Assembly (NCBI GenBank): GCA_965223405.1
Contig: CBDCWO010000006.1
Coordinates: 2,790,001 to 2,854,000 of the forward strand
Source: CBDCWO01 sp965223405
GTDB taxonomy: Bacteria; Bacteroidota; Bacteroidia; Chitinophagales; Saprospiraceae
Direction of reading: 5' to 3'
Length of the DNA: 64,000 bases
The notes under the pieces were generated by a model. The model made no database searches. It saw nothing but the letters and a program-made list of their open reading frames with translations, and was not told where the DNA came from. Of the stretch, positions 58,296 through 64,000 are shown in pieces. How positions within the stretch are numbered: the stretch's first letter is position 1; every line of letters begins with the position of its first letter. The position numbers and the translations under genes were made by a program.

Positions 58296-61200
58296 ATGAA
58301 ATATATATTTATACCGGTTTATTGGTTGGTACTTACGCTTCCACTATTTGGCCAAATTGTCCAGCCACTTAACCCAATAGTTCTTGAAAAGGGTGAAAAT
58401 GAGGATTTTCATCTCGCCTCTAACCATTCATCAGCTAAGATTCTTGTCGATAATAAAGACAGTAAAACCATATTGCTGGCAACAAAATTATTCTCCGAAG
58501 ATATTGAACGAATTACCGGACACAAACTCGCTATAGTGAATCAAATTGGGAGTAAGGCATCTCAATACGTCATTATTGGAAGTGTTGAAAAGAGTGAAAT
58601 CATACAAAGGCTTGTCAAAAAAAACAAAATCGATGTATCTGAAATAAAAGGAAATTGGGAAAGTTGTCTTATTCAAACGGTGAACAACCCGATACCAGGA
58701 GTCACCCAGGCTTTGGTAATAGCCGGGAGTGATCGCAGAGGCACCGCATACGGTATTTTTGAGTTGTCAAAACAGATGGGAGTATCTCCCTGGTATTACT
58801 TTGCCGATGTATCACTAAAAAAGCAAGAAGAGGTATTTGTCAAGGCCGGAAAATACCTTCAAAAATCGCCATCAATAAAATATAGGGGAATATTTATCAA
58901 TGATGAGATGTGGGGATTAAGACCCTGGGCAATGAATACATTGGCACCTCAAGAAGGTAAGGGTATTGGCCCTACTACATACGAAAAGATATTTGAGCTG
59001 ATGCTGAGGCTTAAAGCAAATTATCTGTGGCCGGCCATGCATCAACAGACCAAACCATTCAATTATAACCTAAAAAATAGTCAGATTGCTGATGAATATG
59101 GAATCGTGATGGGGTCATCTCATATTGAACCCATGCTAAGAAATAACATCGCCGGTGCCGAATGGGATACTGAATATCCCGGTGAACCCTGGGATTATGT
59201 GCAGAACAAGCGGCACATTTACGAATATTGGGAAAAAAGGATCATTGAAAACGGCAAATATGAAAACGTATATACCTTGGGAAAAAGAGGTAAAGATGAT
59301 GAGGCGGGTACGGAAATAACTGTTGAATTATTAGGGCAGATTTTGGCTGATCAACGTGAGATCTTAAGCAAAAGAACGGGTAAAAAACTTGAGCATATTC
59401 CACAAATTCTCATTCCATATACAGAGGTTTTGGAATTGTATAATCAAGGGCTGGAGGTTCCGGAAGATGTAATCATAGTTTGGCCAGATGATAATTTTGG
59501 AAATATCCGGCAGCTGCCAAACCAGGAAGAGCAGCAACGTTCAGGAGGCTCCGGGGTATATTATCACTTTCAATGGTTGAATGGCGCCACCACGGCATAT
59601 CCATGGCTCTATACTACCCCCTTGGCACTTACGTGGTTGGAATTGAAGAAAGCATATGATTTTAAAACAAGAGAATTATGGATTGTAAATGTAGGTGATA
59701 TCAAACCGGCCGAAATCGGGATTGAACACTTTATGCAAATGGCGTGGAATATGGATGAATTTAAGGAAAACAATCCTCGCAAATTCCTGATGGATTGGGC
59801 TTCCAGGGAATTTGGCGATGATTATGCCCCACAAATTGCGGCAATATTGGAAAAACATTATGAATTGGCCTATGCCCGAAGGCCTGAAAATATGGTCATG
59901 TATAATGCACGTGAGAAGAAGCTAGCCTGGGAGTGGTTTAGCTTAAATAATTATAATGATGAAGTACAACAGAGAATCGATGAATATGATATTTTGATCA
60001 ATGAAGTGGATGCACTTTATAAGGCACTACCCGATAGGATGAAGGACTCTTATTATCAGATGGTGTCCTACAATGTAAAAGGGGCAGGACTGCATAACAA
60101 AAAGGTGCTTTATGCTCAAAAATCTCATGCATATGGTCAACACAATCGAGCAAGTTCAGCGCGTTATGCCGCCATGGCACAACATGCAGAAAATGAGGTA
60201 CATCAATTAATTTCTCATTACAATAGAGAGCTAATAACGGTCGGAAAGAAATGGAATTATATGGCCTCATTACCGGGTCCATGGGGAGGCCAATGGCAAC
60301 AATGGGCCATGCCGCCATTGAATTATAATACCGGGAATGGATATCCAGCAATGGGTTTTAGTTTGGAGGGCGGTGATCAAAATAATCTGCCAGGCTTCAG
60401 TGTGTTCAATCGGGATAAGCGTTTCATTGACCTTTTTAACACCGGGAATGGAGTTATTACCTGGTCGTCAAAAGTATCGGAAGATTGGATTCTTCTCAGT
60501 GATTCATCCGGTGTGATTGGCGATGAAAAAAGAATATGGATATCGATTGATTGGGAGAAAATACCCAAAGGCAGCAAGATCGATGGTCAGGTAAATATTG
60601 AATGGACCAGTGCCCGTGTGGATGAATGGATTAACTATGAACGGCTTACTGAACTTGAAAAGCAAAAGTATCGTTCCGGCACCTGGGGCAACCAGCCTCC
60701 CAAATCATTTGAAATCAACCTTACCGTATTTAATCCAATCAAACCTTCTCCGGAGGCTGTGGTGGGTTTTGTAGAAAGTAATGGATATATCTCCATGGAA
60801 GCCGAACATTATTCCAGGAAAAGTGCCACAGGAAGTGTATCCTGGAATATGATCAATGGCCTAGGAAGAACTGGTAGTTCAATCACAGTACTTCCCTTTA
60901 ATATTCCCGGCAATGAAACGCAGGATGATATTATGAGCAAATCACCTTGGCTGGAATACGATATTTATACTTTTACTGAAGGTCGCGTGGAGTTAGAAAT
61001 TAACTGTATACCCTCTTTCCCAATCAATGTGGATTATGGATTTCGAGTCGCAGTAGCGCTGGATGATGGAAAACCTACCTTGGTATCGGCAACTGGGAAA
61101 AGAAATGTGATGGAAAACCTGGTTAAGCTTACATCTGACCTGATAATTGACCAGGAAGGACAACATGTATTGAAAGTATGGATGGTGGACCCTGGAGTGG

Positions 61201-61307
61201 TAATGGATAAGATCATTATCAATACCGGTGGAGTCAGGGCATCGTATCTTGGACCTCCTGAATCTTTGATTCACAATCTTACACCGGGAAACAAGAAAGG
61301 AGATTGA
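58296..61307 (+). CDS. GH115 alpha-glucuronidase
   Basis: This is about 1003 residues. The start at 58296 (MKYIFIPVYWLVL) opens a signal peptide ending LFGQ; an ATG at 58284 would add four residues. GH115 features in order: N-terminal domain (QALVIAGSDRRGTAYGIFEL, VSPWYYFADV), barrel with YRGIFINDEMWGLRPWA, LKANYLWPAMH, GIVMGSSHIEPMLRNN and WPDDNFGNIRQLPN, and a C-terminal region with YISMEAEHYSRK. The family removes (4-O-methyl-)glucuronic acid from xylan and from other glucuronylated glycans, including gum-type arabinogalactans. It closes the six-gene run and ends 13 bp from a convergent gene. Confidence 0.93.
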   Translation: MKYIFIPVYWLVLTLPLFGQIVQPLNPIVLEKGENEDFHLASNHSSAKILVDNKDSKTILLATKLFSEDIERITGHKLAIVNQIGSKASQYVIIGSVEKSEIIQRLVKKNKIDVSEIKGNWESCLIQTVNNPIPGVTQALVIAGSDRRGTAYGIFELSKQMGVSPWYYFADVSLKKQEEVFVKAGKYLQKSPSIKYRGIFINDEMWGLRPWAMNTLAPQEGKGIGPTTYEKIFELMLRLKANYLWPAMHQQTKPFNYNLKNSQIADEYGIVMGSSHIEPMLRNNIAGAEWDTEYPGEPWDYVQNKRHIYEYWEKRIIENGKYENVYTLGKRGKDDEAGTEITVELLGQILADQREILSKRTGKKLEHIPQILIPYTEVLELYNQGLEVPEDVIIVWPDDNFGNIRQLPNQEEQQRSGGSGVYYHFQWLNGATTAYPWLYTTPLALTWLELKKAYDFKTRELWIVNVGDIKPAEIGIEHFMQMAWNMDEFKENNPRKFLMDWASREFGDDYAPQIAAILEKHYELAYARRPENMVMYNAREKKLAWEWFSLNNYNDEVQQRIDEYDILINEVDALYKALPDRMKDSYYQMVSYNVKGAGLHNKKVLYAQKSHAYGQHNRASSARYAAMAQHAENEVHQLISHYNRELITVGKKWNYMASLPGPWGGQWQQWAMPPLNYNTGNGYPAMGFSLEGGDQNNLPGFSVFNRDKRFIDLFNTGNGVITWSSKVSEDWILLSDSSGVIGDEKRIWISIDWEKIPKGSKIDGQVNIEWTSARVDEWINYERLTELEKQKYRSGTWGNQPPKSFEINLTVFNPIKPSPEAVVGFVESNGYISMEAEHYSRKSATGSVSWNMINGLGRTGSSITVLPFNIPGNETQDDIMSKSPWLEYDIYTFTEGRVELEINCIPSFPINVDYGFRVAVALDDGKPTLVSATGKRNVMENLVKLTSDLIIDQEGQHVLKVWMVDPGVVMDKIIINTGGVRASYLGPPESLIHNLTPGNKKGD

Positions 61308-61320
61308 TCAATCTGCCAAG

Positions 61321-63117
61321 TTACTTACAACCCGGCAACTTGAATGCTCCAATTCGAGTCGAATACCTGGGTGCCTCTTTTTTGAGATAATCCCCGACAT
61401 ACCAAATCGTACAATCATCGACCGGATCCACAGCAGTTTGCGTATAGTCCTGCCATCTCAATGTGGTTGTCTGTGGAGCTTCACCCACTACCAATATTTG
61501 TTCTTTCAAGGTTAATTTTCCTAATTTATCACCGGCTTCACGGCCAGCAAATCGCTGACCTGCAAAGTGGGAATATCCACCAAATGAATACCCGATGCCA
61601 ATATTTCCATATTTATCTATGGCAGGGCTACCCATCCAGCGAAAATTTCCCTCCGGAGCATAAGTTCCCTGTTGGAATAAATTGAGGTTCCGCTGCTTAT
61701 CCAATCGGAATTCATACCACCGAATTCCTCCACTATATCCAGTAGTTCTTACCGAGTGAACCGCGACAATAGACTCTTGACTGCCAATTTTACGATAGAC
61801 CAATCTTGCCATAATTTTGTCACCCTGAGAATCCAGATGTTGATTGGTTCCGGGCTGTGGCACACAATTGGTCAACTGCCCATCCCCCAGATAATGATAG
61901 GGAGCAACTGGAATTTTAATGGGTCCTTCCAATTTGGATTGAGTATGATCTTCCCAGTTGATATACATCTTCCAGGAATAAATCCCATCGTCCTCAAAGA
62001 CCCCATTGAGTTGAGATCCTCCGGTAGCCATCAGGATATTTGGAGATCCCTCCGGAGGCAATTTAAAACCATCCAGATCGGCATTATTGAGGAAATTAAC
62101 ATCCTTGAGGATAAAACACTGTTCACAGGCATCTTCCCCTTTGAGCATCTTTTTCCGGTCTACGACACACGCATGTTTTTCAATAACACGATCTCCGGTA
62201 CTGGTTGGTACGTAATATCCATCAGGCCAAACGGCGGGTCGGGGATAATCCGGAAATAGGGGTCGTACAAACTCATACCGGTAATAAGATCCCATAGGAT
62301 CGGATGAAGTACTTATAGCATAGCACATACAGTATGAGCCTTTATTTTGATTGGGCTCTCGCCGTTTTCGTGTTTGAAATGCCTCTTGAGCTGCTGCTCT
62401 TTCCGCTTCAGTAGGGCTTGGTGGTTGATACAGAGTGGCTGCACTTCCAGGTTGATTGGGAATACCTGGTATGCTTTCTGTGGCAAAATTTCCAGCCGGC
62501 GGTGCCGGTGGTTCGTTTTCCCTTAAGGGCAGTCTTCTGAAAATGGGCATTACAATTAACCAACGGTCAGCAAGCTGGTCATACCGCACCACAGCGTCTC
62601 CGTTGTTGTATTTCTCGCAAGGGCCACCAAATCCTCGAAATACATTTTTTGTTTCAACGGCTCCGTACAATATTTTTCCCGTTTCTGAATACAAATCCCC
62701 TTTTTTAGAAAAAATGGCCATCCGCGAATTAACTGTTTGTACAATATGATCACGCCCTACTGCCAAAGAATTGTCGGAGGGGTTACGGGTAAAAGACCTA
62801 CCTTGCGGACCCTCAAAGCCAAATCCTAATCCATCAAAAGAAGCCACCAGGCGGGGAGCAGGTTTTTTACCAAATTTTCGTTGCTCGATAGAAGCAGAGG
62901 TATAAGGGTTATTTTGATGATGGTCTTGGTGTACTCGATTACCCCGGTTGTGCTTTGCTTCTGTGTGAGTGTGCAAATTCTTAACTATTCCTAGATTCAA
63001 CAAGGGTGCCGATTGATCAAAATTTACGCTTTCCCGGTTGGTGATCTTTACAACTTCTTGTGTCCAGAACAAAGTAGGATAGACCATAAAGATCACAAAA
63101 ATCAATAGTTTCTCCAT
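61321..63117 (-). CDS. Secreted protein of unknown function, probable beta-propeller
   Basis: This is a 598-residue protein with a signal peptide (ends PTLFWTQ). The body has repeated strands such as SDNSLAVGRDHIVQTVNSRM, AIFSKKGDLY, NGDAVVRYDQLADRWLIV, SSDPMGSYYRYEF and YPRPAVWPDGYYV, consistent with a propeller. Cys pairs are present (SYCMCYA, DACEQC). A Pro-rich insert at about 205-245 (PPAPPAG, PPSPTEAE) lacks structure. I recognise the pattern from secreted proteins in several phyla but no activity is known. It converges on GH115 with 13 bp between the stops. Cell-surface binding or sensing is a possibility only. Confidence 0.75.
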   Translation of the reverse strand: MEKLLIFVIFMVYPTLFWTQEVVKITNRESVNFDQSAPLLNLGIVKNLHTHTEAKHNRGNRVHQDHHQNNPYTSASIEQRKFGKKPAPRLVASFDGLGFGFEGPQGRSFTRNPSDNSLAVGRDHIVQTVNSRMAIFSKKGDLYSETGKILYGAVETKNVFRGFGGPCEKYNNGDAVVRYDQLADRWLIVMPIFRRLPLRENEPPAPPAGNFATESIPGIPNQPGSAATLYQPPSPTEAERAAAQEAFQTRKRREPNQNKGSYCMCYAISTSSDPMGSYYRYEFVRPLFPDYPRPAVWPDGYYVPTSTGDRVIEKHACVVDRKKMLKGEDACEQCFILKDVNFLNNADLDGFKLPPEGSPNILMATGGSQLNGVFEDDGIYSWKMYINWEDHTQSKLEGPIKIPVAPYHYLGDGQLTNCVPQPGTNQHLDSQGDKIMARLVYRKIGSQESIVAVHSVRTTGYSGGIRWYEFRLDKQRNLNLFQQGTYAPEGNFRWMGSPAIDKYGNIGIGYSFGGYSHFAGQRFAGREAGDKLGKLTLKEQILVVGEAPQTTTLRWQDYTQTAVDPVDDCTIWYVGDYLKKEAPRYSTRIGAFKLPGCK

Positions 63118-63723
63118 AATATCAGATTACCTAATTGGTTTACAACATACTAAAGAACCTTTTCTTTTTTATCAGTCCGATGATTAAAGTAATTATCGTA
63201 ATAGGTAATAGTACAACAACATACAAGCTAATCATGGTATTTTAGTCTTTACAGGAAACTCCTGTTTTTGTTATACGTTTCAATATAATCTGTTGCCACA
63301 TTTTTTATTTTTAATTCGCAATAATGATATTTCATTCTGACAGTCAGGTTAAAAACGTGCAAGCTTTTCAAGTTGAGTGTTCTCAAAATCAGCAACAAAT
63401 TCCATCGGATTTTACCTTTAACTACTTTATCAGGTTAGTAGCCCGTTTGTAAAAAGCGCCGGCTTTTCAAGTTGTGTTCTTAATCCCCTGAACACATATT
63501 GTTTTTGTCTGTAAGATTTTCAATAGGAAAAACCTGTCAAACCATTATTAAGAACTTTTTTGTTTTTTGTCCCTTATCACAACATTTTTCATTGTTGTCG
63601 GGATTTATATTTTCTTTTTTAATAATCAACAATTAAGTGAAACGAATTTCTGCTCTTATGTCATTGATATTTAAAGGACTACGACTATTCATCAAATTGC
63701 ACTTTGCTATGCGTTCGTGTTTT
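63118..63723. other. Intergenic region with a near-duplicate sequence element
   Basis: A 606-bp gap upstream of the propeller-like gene and downstream of the Reg_prop gene, both on the minus strand. It holds the direct repeat at 63362-63382 and 63461-63480. A short + strand frame inside it has no sign of being a gene. The promoter of the propeller-like gene should lie in the part nearest 63118. Confidence 0.5.
63363..63480. repeat. Short direct repeat, two copies about 99 bp apart
   Basis: GCTTTTCAAGTTG followed within two bases by TGTTCT occurs at about 63363-63383 and again at about 63462-63480. The first copy has an extra AG between the halves. The repeat lies in a non-coding region upstream of the propeller-like gene. 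Confidence 0.7.
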
Positions 63724-64000
63724 TTAATATATTTTTACAAAAGAATTACCGTTGAATTGATAGACCCCACTTGGGTCGGCCCCGCCAAACCACAATTCCC
63801 CTTGTTTGCTCTTATAAATGGTCCAGATCTGATTACTTAAAAGTCCATTCTTTTCATTAAAATTTTCAATGGAATTCCCATCGTATCTCCACACGCCCGA
63901 CTCAATGGTTCCAAACCAAATATTTCCATTTATATCTTCTTCAATGGAGAATACTCTTTCAAGGGAATTTCCACCGGTATCTTTCTTTTTTAAATTATAC
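63724..64000 (-). CDS. Two-component-regulator-type propeller (Reg_prop) protein, C-terminal end
   Basis: The last 91 codons are present and continue past the right edge. They contain two Reg_prop repeats: FSIEEDINGNIWFGTIESG, then IWTIYKSKQGELWFGGADPSG. The protein ends soon after (NGNSFVKIY), so no histidine kinase or DNA-binding domain follows the visible repeats. This differs from the hybrid two-component sensors of polysaccharide loci, where the propeller is N-terminal. It may be a free-standing propeller protein. The frame is fixed by the two repeats. Confidence 0.85.
   Translation of the reverse strand, partial: YNLKKKDTGGNSLERVFSIEEDINGNIWFGTIESGVWRYDGNSIENFNEKNGLLSNQIWTIYKSKQGELWFGGADPSGVYQFNGNSFVKIY

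Noticed and set aside
46133..61307. Reading the locus as an ulvan-degradation cluster because of rhamnosidases, glucuronidase and sulfatases
   Set aside because: No ulvan lyase (PL24, PL25, PL28 or PL40 type) and no GH88 or GH105 unsaturated glucuronidase was seen. GH95 and the peptidases do not fit ulvan.
61756..62259. + strand open frame (167 codons) over the propeller-like gene
   Set aside because: The minus frame has a signal peptide, repeated strand patterns and full length. The + frame has none.
63637..63840. + strand open frame near the right edge
   Set aside because: It overlaps the Reg_prop repeats read on the minus strand, which give a clear propeller sequence to the window edge.
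63724..64000. A hybrid two-component sensor controlling the locus at the right edge
   Set aside because: The visible propeller repeats are at the C-terminal end of the protein with a stop shortly after. Hybrid sensors have the kinase and DNA-binding domains after the propeller.
1..64000. CRISPR arrays, tRNA or rRNA genes, insertion sequences
   Set aside because: No regular spaced repeats, no clover-leaf genes with a TTCGA loop and no transposase-like frame or terminal inverted repeats were found on reading through both strands.

Overview
The window is about 40% G+C and reads as chromosomal DNA of a Bacteroidota bacterium, probably marine or algae-associated. The evidence is two SusC/SusD pairs, several secreted lipoprotein sulfatases, AraC regulators with Bacteroidota architecture, six-bladed and Reg_prop-type propellers, and promoter -7 boxes of the TAnnTTTG type. 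No rRNA, tRNA, CRISPR array, integrase or transposase was seen. The genus cannot be fixed from the sequence.

Layout. 1-350 (-) is the 5' part of a sulfatase cut by the window edge. 787-5162 (-) is a small membrane operon: a 7TM AraC-type regulator, a CPBP protease and a TonB-dependent receptor. 5274-7220 (-) is a Rieske domain fused to a thiamine-diphosphate enzyme. 7493-9653 holds ordinary genes (VanZ-like, a small outer-membrane protein, DUF4386). From about 9.7 kb on, most of the window is one large polysaccharide utilization region: sulfatases plus a large unclassified glycosidase (9745-17736, -); a first SusC/SusD pair, sulfatase, ROK regulator and sulfatase (18785-28965, +); a six-gene operon of M24 peptidase, sulfatase, M1 peptidase, GH95, zinc dehydrogenase and aldo-keto reductase (38312 to 29019, -); a second SusC/SusD pair (43667 to 38950, -); two tandem AraC regulators (44062-45842, +); and a six-gene run of GH78-like, S9 peptidase, GH95-like, GH106, unclassified glycosidase and GH115 (46133-61307, +). 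A secreted propeller-like protein (-) and the 3' end of a Reg_prop protein (-) close the window.

How the genes work together (inference). The two SusCD pairs would import oligosaccharides. Six Cys-type sulfatases remove sulfate. GH78/GH106 (L-rhamnose), GH95 (L-fucose or L-galactose) and GH115 (glucuronate) trim the glycan. The dehydrogenase/aldo-keto reductase pair, translationally coupled to GH95, would oxidise the released L-galactose or L-fucose. Three peptidases lie inside the same operons, two of them in families associated with proline bonds (M24 and S9). This suggests the target is a sulfated, proline/hydroxyproline-rich proteoglycan, resembling an algal arabinogalactan protein, rather than a plain polysaccharide. 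No polysaccharide lyase or recognised endo-glycanase is present here.

Decay is visible in places: the N-terminus of the S9 gene looks like a sugar-isomerase remnant, and the 1 kb gap before the first SusC may hold a decayed FtsX-type permease fragment.
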